The notes beneath the pieces are model-generated. The model was given only the letters and a program-made list of their open reading frames with translations, was not told where the DNA came from and searched no databases. A DNA stretch of 64,000 nucleotides from contig JARVLF010000021.1 in NCBI GenBank assembly GCA_030849465.1, positions 62,001 to 126,000 of the forward strand, read 5' to 3'. The position numbers and the translations under genes are program-made. Shown here piece after piece: positions 29,919-38,422 of the stretch (its first letter is position 1; the number at the start of each line of letters is the position of its first letter). This DNA comes from Moesziomyces globuligerus. Taxonomy: Eukaryota; Basidiomycota; Ustilaginomycetes; Ustilaginales; Ustilaginaceae.

Positions 29919-31740
29919 ATGGCTGGTGTCAACCCATACGCGGCAGGTTCCGAGGAGCCAAAGGCCCTCCAGAAGCACTCGTTCCAACATCCGGCTCAGC
30001 TTTCCACCGACCCCATCCGTATTCACCCGCACTCGCTCACACACCCCCGCTCCGAGCCCCTCGTCACCGACAAGCTCTACTCGGGCTTCGTCGAACACCT
30101 CGGCCGCGGCATCTATGGCGGTATCGTCGATAACCCCTCCAAGCCCAGCCCAGCCTCCATCCTCGAGGTCCAGGACAACGGCGACCAACGCACCAAAGGT
30201 CGCCTCGCCTGGAGGAAGGACGTAGCCGACATCCTTGCCAGCGATGGCGAGCTTCAGATGCCCATCCTCCGATGGCCCGGCGGCAACTTTGTCAGCAACT
30301 ATCACTGGCAGGACGGCATCGGCCCCATCTCGGAGCGGCCCAAGCGCATCGAACTCGCCTGGCTCTCCACCGAGTCCAACCACTTTGGCACCGACGAGTT
30401 TATCGACTACTGCCGCAGACTCAAAGTCGAGCCCTACTTCTGCATCAACATGGGCACCGGCTCCTATGAGGAGGCCCTCTCCTGGCTCGAGTACTGCAAC
30501 GGCACCGGCGACACCTACTGGGCAAACCTTCGCCGCAAAAACACCGGTCGCGACGAGCCGCACAACGTAAAGTACTGGGGTCTCGGCAACGAGATGCACG
30601 GTCCCTGGCAGGTCGGCTTCCTCAACGCCACCGATTACACAAAGATGGCCAAGCGATGGGCCCACGGCATGAAGCTCGTCGACCCCTCCATCAAGCTCGT
30701 CTCGTGCGGCAACCAGGGCAACTCGGAATGGGATCGCGAAGTGCTCAACGGCCTCATCGGCGTCGTCGACTTCCACTCCATCCACCTCTACTCCATGCTC
30801 GGCCACGAGCACTACAGCAACGTTCAAGGTTTCGATTACGAGAAGAACGTCTTCGGTCCCGCCGCAGCCGAACGTGGCATCGAGATCTGCGCCTCGCTCA
30901 TCGACCTGGCCAAGATCGACAAGGCCCAGTCGCTCCTCGATTGGAACAACCGCGATCAGAAGGTCGCCGCTCGCGACGTCAAGATCTGCTACGACGAATG
31001 GAATGTCTGGGATGAGGTCAAGGCTCCCGGTTCCCAGGGCCTCGAACAGGCCTACGACTACACGGACATGCTCGGCGTCGTCGCTTGGCTCAACATCCTC
31101 GTGCGCAAGTCCAAAGACGTCGGCATCGCTTGCATCGCTCAGAGCGTCAACGTCATCTCGCCACTCATGACCAGCCCCGACGGCCTTCTCTTCCAGACCA
31201 CCTACTGGCCCCTGCGACTCTTTGCCCGCTACATGAAGGATGGTCGCCTCCTTAACCTCGGCTTCACGCCCGATGCCTAGTAAGTCGCTTGACCGTTCGA
31301 GGCGACCTTCTCTTGCCGCAAACGTACTGACCTCAACCTTGACCTGGGCTTTCGTCTTTGTTCCGTCTCGGAAATCTAGCGAGGGACCGACGTACCCGGA
31401 ATGGATCCAACACATCTCGAAGCCGGCCTACGTCGACTGCGTCGCCATGATCGTCGAGCAACCCGGCTCGAAGCGCGCCAGCATCCGCCTCAGCGTGCTC
31501 AACCGCCACCCGACCGCCGACTGGGCTGGCCAGATCCGCTTCGATGGCTTCGAGATCGAAAGCGTCGAATCCCACGTCCTCTACAGCGACGACCTCTTGG
31601 CCAAAAACACGTTTGAGCAGCCCAACGTGGTCGTGCCCCAGACCACCAAGTACAGCGGCAAGGACTGGGCCGACAAGGGCTCTAAGCCCATCAAGAAGCA
31701 TTCGTTCGCCTTCTTCATCTTTGAGGGAACGATCCTCTGA
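29919..31740 (+). CDS. GH51 alpha-L-arabinofuranosidase, intracellular type
   Basis: Hydrolyses terminal alpha-L-arabinofuranosyl residues from arabino-oligosaccharides. Exons 29919-31279 and 31380-31740 give 573 residues. The splice donor overlaps an in-frame TAG (GCC TAG TAAG), so without splicing the protein would lose its last ~120 residues, a beta-domain. GH51 marks are clear: GRGIYGGIVD, ILRWPGGNFVSNYHW, general acid/base Glu225 in GLGNEMHGPW and nucleophile Glu360 in CYDEWNVW, with SIHLYSMLGHEHY and the C-terminal QPNVVVPQTTKY segment. There is no signal peptide: the N-terminus MAGVNPYAAGSEEPKA is hydrophilic, unlike secreted fungal GH51 enzymes. The closer match is to bacterial-type intracellular enzymes, so it probably acts on imported arabino-oligosaccharides. 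ATG 29919 is the first ATG in frame. Confidence 0.93.
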
Positions 31741-32234
31741 AGCAAGCGACGCTGCGGGCTTCCGGGCTTCTCGCTCCTTCTACCCTAGACCTCATTAGGA
31801 AACGCTCGTGCAATGATAGAAAGTTCTGTGCAATGCCGAGGAATGTCTTGGACGGCAGAAGGTTACCTTCGGAGCAGCGGGAGAGAGGTGCGGGCGAGGG
31901 CGTTGACGGCGTTGTTGTACAGGTTTCTTACTCGAGGAGTTTGGCGGCGAGGGTGAGCTTCATGCCTGGCGAGGGCGCTGGGCGGGCTCCTCGCGCTGGG
32001 CCGCTGCGCTTGCTTGGCGGCCGCCTGGATTTAGCCTGCATCTGACGGTTCCTAGAACCGGAATCGCGCTAATCGTGAATTTTTCCGCGTGCTGTGAGAT
32101 CGGCAATTGCTGGGTCCCAGCTGGGGGAAATCCAAGGCGCAGCGACGCAACTTCTGGAGCCCTGCCTCCATCGCTCGGCGTCCTTTCCTCCACGTCTACC
32201 GTCACGACAAAGCAAACTTCGAGGCGTAGTCACC
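31741..32234. other. Spacer between GH51 and CBP20
   Basis: About 500 bp holding the GH51 3' UTR and the CBP20 promoter. No gene or repeat of note. Confidence 0.45.
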
Positions 32235-33147
32235 ATGGCGCACATCCTGGAGCCACTCGATGCGCCATCCTCCTGTACGTCCCATGACCTCCCCTAACCG
32301 TCCCTCGAATCTCTGCATGGGCTGACCCACGTCGACCCCCGTTGAGGTGGTATACAGATCGGGACTCGCGCTCGCACTCGTCCAAGCACGAGCAGCAGCA
32401 GGCGCTGCGCCAGACGGCCACGCTGTACCTGGGCAATCTGTCGTTCTACACGACCGAGGAGCAGATCTACGAGGTCTTTGGGCGGGTTGCCAACGTCTCG
32501 TCGGGCGGCGGCATCAAGCGCATCATCATGGGGCTCGACCGCAATCAAAAGACACCGTGCGGCTTTGCCTTTGTCGAGTTCTACACGCACGCCGAGGCGG
32601 TCGACTGCATGCGCTACGTCAGCGGCACCAAGCTCGACGAACGCGTCATCCGATGCGATCTCGATCCGGGCTACAAGGAAGGGCGTCAGTACGGGCGCGG
32701 TCGCAGCGGTGGACAGGTGCGCGACGAGTACCGCCAGGAGTACGACGCCGGCCGCGGCGGGTGGGGCCACAACAGGCTCCGAGAGGAGGAGGAGAGGAAG
32801 CGCATCGAGGCCGAACAGGCAAGAAGGCTCGAGCGAGAACAGCTCTACCAGGAAACCGCAGGCATGGACTCGGGCGGCGGAGGGCTCGTGCCTGCAGGCG
32901 CCGAACACATGTACGACGAGTTGGAGGCCGAAGACAGAGGCCACGCCGCCGATAGCAACACACAAAGATCAAAGAGAGAGAGGAGCTACGACGACGAAGA
33001 TCAAGAACTCTACGGAAAGTCCGAAAAGGTAAGCCCCCTCTTCCACCAAAGCCTGCTACTTGAACAGGGTCACTGACGTTTGGTTTCTGTGTCGCTCACA
33101 AGAACCCGAGATTCCGAGACGACGACGACAACGACGAAGACGCATGA
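32235..33147 (+). CDS. CBC2: Nuclear cap-binding protein subunit 2 (CBP20)
   Basis: Small subunit of the nuclear cap-binding complex; binds the m7G cap together with CBP80 and supports splicing, export and 3' processing. Exons 32235-32274, 32358-33028 and 33103-33147 (introns of 83 and 74 nt) give 251 residues. The RRM has RNP2 LYLGNLSF and RNP1 GFAFVEFY, preceded by the cap-stacking Tyr region YRDSRSH. CBP20 hallmarks follow: [34 protein letters not shown], and the cap-binding tail [20 protein letters not shown] and YDAGRGGWG. The C-terminus is longer than in animals, with a charged coiled-coil-like stretch ([20 protein letters not shown]) and a final acidic end [14 protein letters not shown] from the third exon. 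The gene is convergent with the SPOUT methyltransferase gene, 112 bp away. Confidence 0.95.
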
Positions 33148-33259
33148 CCGCCACCGCTTGCTCGCACATGCAATCCGACTTGGACTCAAACACACACACA
33201 AAGGTTCCCATGGTTCATCTCGTGGCCAGTATTTGTATTGGCGTGCGGGGGTTGTGATT

Positions 33260-34729
33260 CTACGGCTTGGCGGCGGCGAGGTGGTCGAGGAGGGGCTTGA
33301 CGCGGGCGAGGGCGATCATGATCGCCTCTTCCGAGCGGACGGTTCTAGAGCCCTGGTTGTCGACGACGTTGATCCAGGCGTCGAAGAGCTCGTTAGCATT
33401 GTGTCTATCGAGCTGGATGCCTTTGTCGGCCTCGACGGCGAGTTCGAGGCCGCTGAGGCCGCCAAAGACGATGAGGGCGTGCTGGGGCTTGGCGAGAGGG
33501 TCGACCGTCTGTCCGTCGGGCAGCGCGACGCGCGTGGCCTGGTGCGTGGCGAGCGCGAGATCGGTGAGCGAGACGCCGCGTTCCGACGTGCCGATGACGA
33601 GGTCGTATCCATCGCTGCTAAACGCGCACTCGGTCAGCACGGCCGAGAGCGATGCCGCCAGACGTACGCTGTAGCCCCAGTACCATCCGAGCCTCTCGAC
33701 AGGCTCGCGCGGCGAGACGACCAGCCCAGCCTCATGCGGCGTCGCGGGCATCTGCACCGTCACCCTCGTGCCCGCCTCGACCCGGACGGCAGTCGGCAGT
33801 GCAGCTTCGATCGGATCGCGCAGACCCACATTGACAAACACACCGCCCGGTCGGCGCTGACGTGCCCAGTGCGGCGGATCGACAGTGACGCCCTCGCGGT
33901 ACTCGCACTCGTCCTCGAAGCGCAGGTGGTGGGGACAGTCGAGCGGCGGCATCAGCCCCGCGAGGCGCAGATCGCGATGCATTGGGAAGAGCGCCTTGCG
34001 CAGATACTGCGGAGTCTCGAGATACTGCAGCACGCGCGCGAGGAACGTCTGCGGATCAAAGCCCTTGCACTCCCCACCGCGCTCCTCGCCTTGCTGCTGC
34101 TGCTCCTCTTCTCCCTCCGCTGCGCCCTCGGTTTCGTGCTGCGGGTCGTTCCAGCGACGCTTGCTGCCGCGCGCCGCCGGCCGCGCCGACGCGTACGCCT
34201 CGGCGTCCAAGCTCCGCACATCGCCCTCGTCAAAGATGACGATCTCGTCCACATTGAAGATCGCGCAGGCGCGCGCAATGTGTGCGGCCAGCCGGCTCTG
34301 CAGCTCGGGCGACTGGGCGTTGAGCACAATCGAACCCGGGATCGCCACAGACACCGTATATCGTCGTCCACCCGGCGCGGTGGGCCGCGTGATGAACGAC
34401 GGCTTGTGCGGATTCTCCGCCCGCACCGACCTCGCCACCGATGCTGCAGGTGTATTTGCAGCGGCAGGCGTAGTGCTCGCCTGGACGGCAGCTGCCGAGG
34501 TCGTAGTGGCTTTCGCCGCAGCTTGCGGTTGCGGCTTGTGCTGTGGCTGGGGTTGGGGCTGGTCGACCGACTCTGCGTCCGAATCGGCTCCTGCAGCTGT
34601 GTTGGTCTTGGACTTGCGCGACCGCTTGCGCACCCGCTTCCGGGTTGTCCCCGCAGCGCCAGACGTCGAAGCTACCGCATCCGTCATGCCGTCGTTGGCC
34701 CAAAGTGCAGATGATGGTGGCATTCCCAT
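33260..34729 (-). CDS. SPOUT1/C9orf114-like RNA methyltransferase
   Basis: Intronless, 489 residues from the first ATG at 34729. A Lys/Arg-rich N-terminus (RKRVRKRSRKSK) and an Ala/Pro/Gln-rich linker precede the conserved domain, which begins at GRRYTVSVAIPGSIVLNAQ and continues VDEIVIFDEG. The central part QTFLARVLQYLETPQYLRK, LFPMHRDLRLAGLMPPLDCP, followed by EGVTVDPP and FVNVGL, is characteristic of the C9orf114 family (PF02598). The C-terminal SPOUT knot region shows YDLVIGTSERG and ALIVFGGLSGLE, where S-adenosylmethionine is expected to bind. Human SPOUT1 is linked to RNA methylation and mitotic function; the fungal role is uncharacterised. A Ser/Glu/Gln-rich insertion (EGEEEQQQQGEE) lies within the domain. 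Confidence 0.87.
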   Translation of the reverse strand: MGMPPSSALWANDGMTDAVASTSGAAGTTRKRVRKRSRKSKTNTAAGADSDAESVDQPQPQPQHKPQPQAAAKATTTSAAAVQASTTPAAANTPAASVARSVRAENPHKPSFITRPTAPGGRRYTVSVAIPGSIVLNAQSPELQSRLAAHIARACAIFNVDEIVIFDEGDVRSLDAEAYASARPAARGSKRRWNDPQHETEGAAEGEEEQQQQGEERGGECKGFDPQTFLARVLQYLETPQYLRKALFPMHRDLRLAGLMPPLDCPHHLRFEDECEYREGVTVDPPHWARQRRPGGVFVNVGLRDPIEAALPTAVRVEAGTRVTVQMPATPHEAGLVVSPREPVERLGWYWGYSVRLAASLSAVLTECAFSSDGYDLVIGTSERGVSLTDLALATHQATRVALPDGQTVDPLAKPQHALIVFGGLSGLELAVEADKGIQLDRHNANELFDAWINVVDNQGSRTVRSEEAIMIALARVKPLLDHLAAAKP

Positions 34730-34915
34730 TCCCAATGAATGCTCCGCCCTCGGACGGGGCTAAATTTTCCCTCGGCCTAAATCTTGCCGCCTGTCCGACT
34801 CCCGAAGCTATTTTCCACCTCATCCTCTCCACATGAGACCTCAACTCGCAACTCACTCTCCATGCGACGAGAGACATTCTTCCATTGCAATACGACGTGT
34901 TTGCCAGCTCGGTGG

Positions 34916-36619
34916 CTATGTATCTTTGGTCTTTGTACCCGCACCTCCCGATGCCGTCGTCGCTGTCACGGGCACCGCTGCGGGCTTGGTGCGCGGATGC
35001 ACATCCATATCCACGCCAAGCCCTGTACCCTCGCCATCCACACCGGTCGCATGGCCCAAGAGCGCTGGCGCGCCACCCGCCTCGCCAGCTGCACCGCGTC
35101 CGCTGAAGCCAGCCTTGTTGGCGAGTTCGTTGAGCTTGGCGGTGAGCGCGTTGAGTTCGATGTTCTGCGCCAGGCTCGCCGCGCGGCCCTTGAGCCTCTC
35201 GCTGACGTGTTCGAGCGTCGAGCCGAGCTCGGGCGCGTGGGCGGATCGTTCCGAGAGCCACCAGCCCGTGCTGACGCACTCCTGCGCATCGGCGACGAGC
35301 CAGTCGTACCACATGGCTGTGATGGGCACGGTGGCGAGGTGCCAGAGCGCATGAGCGTCGACGATGCGCAGCACGGGTGGGAAGTCGAGCAGCTCGAGCA
35401 GCACCGAGGCCGACATGAGCGCGAGGATGAGTTGCAGCCTCCTGCGCGGCTTGACGTGCGCGCTCGGTGGACCGATGTTGGTCGACACGGGCACGGGCGG
35501 CGTTGCTGCACCGTTGGACAGCGGCGTCGGCGTCGAGAGCGCCGAGAGCGACGGCTTGGCCGCGCGCATCGCCGCGCGCGAGGCGACGCTGCGGTCGACG
35601 AGCGGATTCGACGGAAACGTCGTCGGACGCAGGCTGTACGTGAGCCAGAGCAGCGTGTGGATCAGACCGACCACGACATTGGCCGCCATATTGTAGGCGT
35701 AATCGAAGCGGCCGATGCTGAGGTAGAGCACGTGCATGCCGAGCGCGCCGAGGCACACCCGGCGCAGGAGAACGAAGCGCTCGGACGCCGGTGCGAGCCT
35801 GAAGAGCCGCGCAGCGCTGAAGAAGAAGCCGGACATGATGAGGCCCGCCGCAGAAAAGTAGTCGAGCTTCTCCGTCAGCGGCTTGTCGCGCGTGTGGAAG
35901 ACGGCCGACCAGATCCACGCGTTGATGCCGACGAGCGTATGCACGACGTAGACGAGCTTGAGCGGGAACGCGTCCGGGAGCTGTTTGCGGAGCCGGAAGA
36001 GCGCCTTGTAGTGGACGCGCAGATTGAGCAGGCTAAAGAGCACCGAGAGGGGTTCCTGGGCGCCGAGGAAGCGGATGAAGACCCACTTGCCGTGATACTG
36101 GACCATGCGCTTCTGCACGGGTCGCAGCGCCGAGAGCTGCGTCTCGACGAGCGTACGGACGCGCTCGGCGCGCGCCGCGGCCGAGATGGGCTGCTGCTCA
36201 GCAAGCGCATCGACCTCGGCGCGGGCGTCGAGCTCGAGCTTGTGCGTGCGTTCGACGGCGTCGTTGGTGATGCGATGAGTGCAGTGGTACTTGCAATCGT
36301 CCTCGCACGTCCAGCGCGTGAGCCGCAGGATGAACGGCAGCCGGTGCGCGTACATGATGCCGTCGTCGACGTCGTCCCTGCATACGTCGGCGGTGCACGA
36401 CGAGACGCACATCCGGTACTCTGGCGATCGGTCGCCCTCGGACGCCAGCGCCAGCGGCGACAGCACGAGCGCAAACAGCATCAGCAGCACGACGCCCAGC
36501 GCGGGCCGCCGCGGGCGTGTCGAAGCGAGCGCCGACGTGCGGCGGCGCCGTGATACATGCATCATGCTGCAAGAAGATGTGTCTCTAGATGCGCTGGATG
36601 GGCCTGCCATGGCGTCCAT
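34916..36619 (-). CDS. PER1: GPI-anchor lipid remodelling protein Per1 (PGAP3-like)
   Basis: Multi-spanning ER/Golgi hydrolase that removes the sn-2 acyl chain of GPI anchors. Intronless; 567 residues from the first ATG at 36619, although Met codons near 36565 would put the signal peptide (GVVLLMLFALVLSPLALA) closer to the start. The lumenal cysteine-rich domain starts SPEYRMCVSSC and includes CTADVC and WTCEDDCKYHCTH. The transmembrane part has HGKWVFIRFLGAQEP, WIWSAVFHTRDKPLTEKLDYFSA (conserved His and Asp) and FPPVLRIVDAHALWHLATVPI with the second catalytic-type His. It is longer than typical (~320-360 residues), owing to a ~60-residue Ser/Pro insertion before the last helices and a ~140-residue hydrophilic Ala/Gly-rich tail. 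Confidence 0.93.
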   Translation of the reverse strand: MDAMAGPSSASRDTSSCSMMHVSRRRRTSALASTRPRRPALGVVLLMLFALVLSPLALASEGDRSPEYRMCVSSCTADVCRDDVDDGIMYAHRLPFILRLTRWTCEDDCKYHCTHRITNDAVERTHKLELDARAEVDALAEQQPISAAARAERVRTLVETQLSALRPVQKRMVQYHGKWVFIRFLGAQEPLSVLFSLLNLRVHYKALFRLRKQLPDAFPLKLVYVVHTLVGINAWIWSAVFHTRDKPLTEKLDYFSAAGLIMSGFFFSAARLFRLAPASERFVLLRRVCLGALGMHVLYLSIGRFDYAYNMAANVVVGLIHTLLWLTYSLRPTTFPSNPLVDRSVASRAAMRAAKPSLSALSTPTPLSNGAATPPVPVSTNIGPPSAHVKPRRRLQLILALMSASVLLELLDFPPVLRIVDAHALWHLATVPITAMWYDWLVADAQECVSTGWWLSERSAHAPELGSTLEHVSERLKGRAASLAQNIELNALTAKLNELANKAGFSGRGAAGEAGGAPALLGHATGVDGEGTGLGVDMDVHPRTKPAAVPVTATTASGGAGTKTKDT

Positions 36620-37065
36620 GATGAGGCGCGGCACGGGCTGCGCGGCTGCTGCAGATGTATGCGGACGCTGCCTAGACCTCGTCGCAGTGCGTCCAGCTGC
36701 GTATTGTGGCGGCGATGGAGCGGAGCTTTGTCTATGCCGTCGATGCTCGGTCCTAGGTCGGCCAGGATGGGCGGGTTGGTGCGTGCGCGGAGTAAAGACG
36801 CCGAGAAGGAGGAGGAGCGTGTGGGATGAGTGGGTTGGTGATGCTCACACCAACGGCGGCTCAGAGTTGAGGCTTCGATTCCTCCTCGCCGATCGATCCC
36901 TCTGCGCGAAGATCGTGGAAGATCTCGCGCTTACGGAGCGCCATCTCCGCGTCGACACCAGTCGAAATCGGGCCAAAATGCTGGGGCCGTGTTAAGCTGC
37001 TAGGCTCGCAGTGGAGGTTCGGCGGGCCCAGGGTCCGTGCCACGCGATCCACTCCTCCGACCCTC
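36620..37065. other. Divergent promoter, PER1 and unknown gene
   Basis: About 450 bp between PER1 (minus) and the gene at 37066 (plus). No repeats or recognised sites. Confidence 0.4.
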
Positions 37066-37785
37066 ATGTCCAGCACTGCTTGTCCCATCCCAACGACGAC
37101 CATCTCTCCACCCTCGGGATACACCACCTGCTATACTTCACATTCGCTGATACTTGAAGGCAGACGCGTGATGGCAGCATCGACATCTTCGTCTGCACTC
37201 GGTACGAGCGCTGGCCAGGGACGGTCCTCGATGGCCGCTGCTGCTCCTCCCGCCGTCTCGTCCAACGGAGGCGCGGGGACGACGCGTCCGAACCAGCTCT
37301 ACGCACTCGCCTCTCGCGTGCCGCTCATCAAGTCACCGTCGATCTCGCTGCCACCGCGCGCCAAGCTACCCGCCGACCTGCATCCGCTGCCGCCCGACAT
37401 CGCCGCCTACTTTGTCTATCCGTTCAGCCTCGAGTCGTACGTGCTCGACCCCAACACGCCCTCGTCCGCCACCATCGACCAGCTGCTCGACAAGCACAAG
37501 CTCTATCTAGAACAGCGCGAGCAGCACAAGCTGCAGAGACATAGGGAGATGCTCCACAAAATGGCACCGGGTTGGCAAGGCGCCGGTGCCTCGGTGCTGC
37601 AGCCAACGACCAAGAACGAACAGCACGCGACGGCGACAGACAAGCAGGAACAGAGCAAGCAGGGAGACCAAAAACAGGACCGCACACAGGATAGGACGCC
37701 GCTCGACGATCTGGCGGATCACCTTGCCCAGCTCGATGCTTTGCATTCCCAGTCCAACCCCACACCAGGGCATACAGCTCCGTGA
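37066..37785 (+). CDS. Conserved-looking hypothetical protein, 239 aa
   Basis: Not recognised. The frame from the ATG at 37066 is intronless and uses codons like neighbouring genes. The N-terminal third is low complexity (Ser/Ala/Thr/Gly). The middle holds an ordered-looking block: RPNQLYALASRVPLIKSP, then LHPLPPDIAAYFVYPFSLE and VLDPNTPSSATIDQLLDKHK. It is followed by a basic, Gln-rich probable coiled coil (YLEQREQHKLQRHREMLHKM). The C-terminal part is hydrophilic and Gln/Asp/Lys-rich, ending with an amphipathic DDLADHLAQLDALH. There is no signal peptide or transmembrane helix. It may be a small scaffold or adaptor; the middle block is the part to use in profile searches. Starts at internal Met codons (for example MAAST) are possible. 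Confidence 0.65.
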   Translation: MSSTACPIPTTTISPPSGYTTCYTSHSLILEGRRVMAASTSSSALGTSAGQGRSSMAAAAPPAVSSNGGAGTTRPNQLYALASRVPLIKSPSISLPPRAKLPADLHPLPPDIAAYFVYPFSLESYVLDPNTPSSATIDQLLDKHKLYLEQREQHKLQRHREMLHKMAPGWQGAGASVLQPTTKNEQHATATDKQEQSKQGDQKQDRTQDRTPLDDLADHLAQLDALHSQSNPTPGHTAP

Positions 37786-37976
37786 TTCTTATCGCGTTAG
37801 GTTGGCCGACCGCTTCGCCAAAGTGTCCTTCGTACTTCTTGTGTCAGCCCCAATATACCCTCGTTGCATAGCCTCCCTGCGTGCTGTTCAGCCTCGCACG
37901 AATGCTCGTGCACTGCGCCTTGATATCCAAAAAGACAGACCTTCCTACGACAGACGGGCTGTGCGAGGAAATTGCG

Positions 37977-37986
37977 AAAAAAAAAA
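37977..37986 (-). terminator. Pol III terminator, T10
   Basis: A run of ten T on the minus strand immediately downstream of the tRNA-Ser 3' end, as expected for RNA polymerase III termination. Confidence 0.85.
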
Positions 37987-38106
37987 CGACACCAACAGGA
38001 TTTGAACCTGTGCTCCCAGAGGGAATGGCATGTATTGTTGAGCAGGATTTGCTCTAGAATGCCATGGGATTCTAGTGCCACGCGATAACCACTCCGCCAT
38101 AGTGCC
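37987..38106 (-). tRNA. tRNA-Ser(AGA) with 38-nt intron
   Basis: The 120-nt gene folds as a type II tRNA. The acceptor stem pairs GGCACTA with TGGTGTC (two G-U wobbles), with discriminator G73 as in eukaryotic serine tRNAs. The anticodon stem pairs TGGCA with TGCCA, the loop carries AGA at positions 34-36, and the long variable arm TCCC-TCT-GGGA is the serine hallmark. The T-arm is ACAGG-TTCAAAT-CCTGT. A 38-nt intron (38032-38069) sits after nucleotide 37, the canonical site. It contains TTCTAG, which can pair with the anticodon loop as in other pre-tRNAs. The mature tRNA would be 82 nt. A T10 terminator follows directly. Confidence 0.93.
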
Positions 38107-38422
38107 TTACATGTCATCACAGTCCATGCATGCATACATGTACACCGTTGTACCTTCGCCCCCTTGTGGCCAGTAACAGGTGCGCGAGGTGCGCATGTTG
38201 TCCTCCCGTTTCTACGCTCGCAGAGGACAGGAAGGCGAGGCTGCGGCGAAAAGCTGCGACATGTACGGAACTCTTTCACGCATGCCGTGATGCCATGATG
38301 CCATGCGATTGCGATTGCATGTATGGAGGATGCTGCTATAGGGTGTGTGAGAGCAGCTTCTGGGTTCTGAATCTACGTTGTTGCTGGCGAGGTCATCTGT
38401 GCATGGTCTACTGCTGCTGGGT
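38107..38422. other. Spacer between tRNA-Ser and YVC1
   Basis: About 315 bp holding the upstream flank of the tRNA and the YVC1 3' UTR. Nothing else recognised. Confidence 0.4.

Noticed and set aside
29892..31415. Minus-strand ORF of 507 codons opposite GH51
   Set aside because: Val/Asp/Gly-rich antisense shadow of the GH51 gene.
34784..36553. Plus-strand ORF of 589 codons opposite PER1
   Set aside because: It is an antisense shadow created by GC-rich third positions; composition is Arg/Glu/Asp/Gly repeats with no domain, and PER1 on the other strand is clear.
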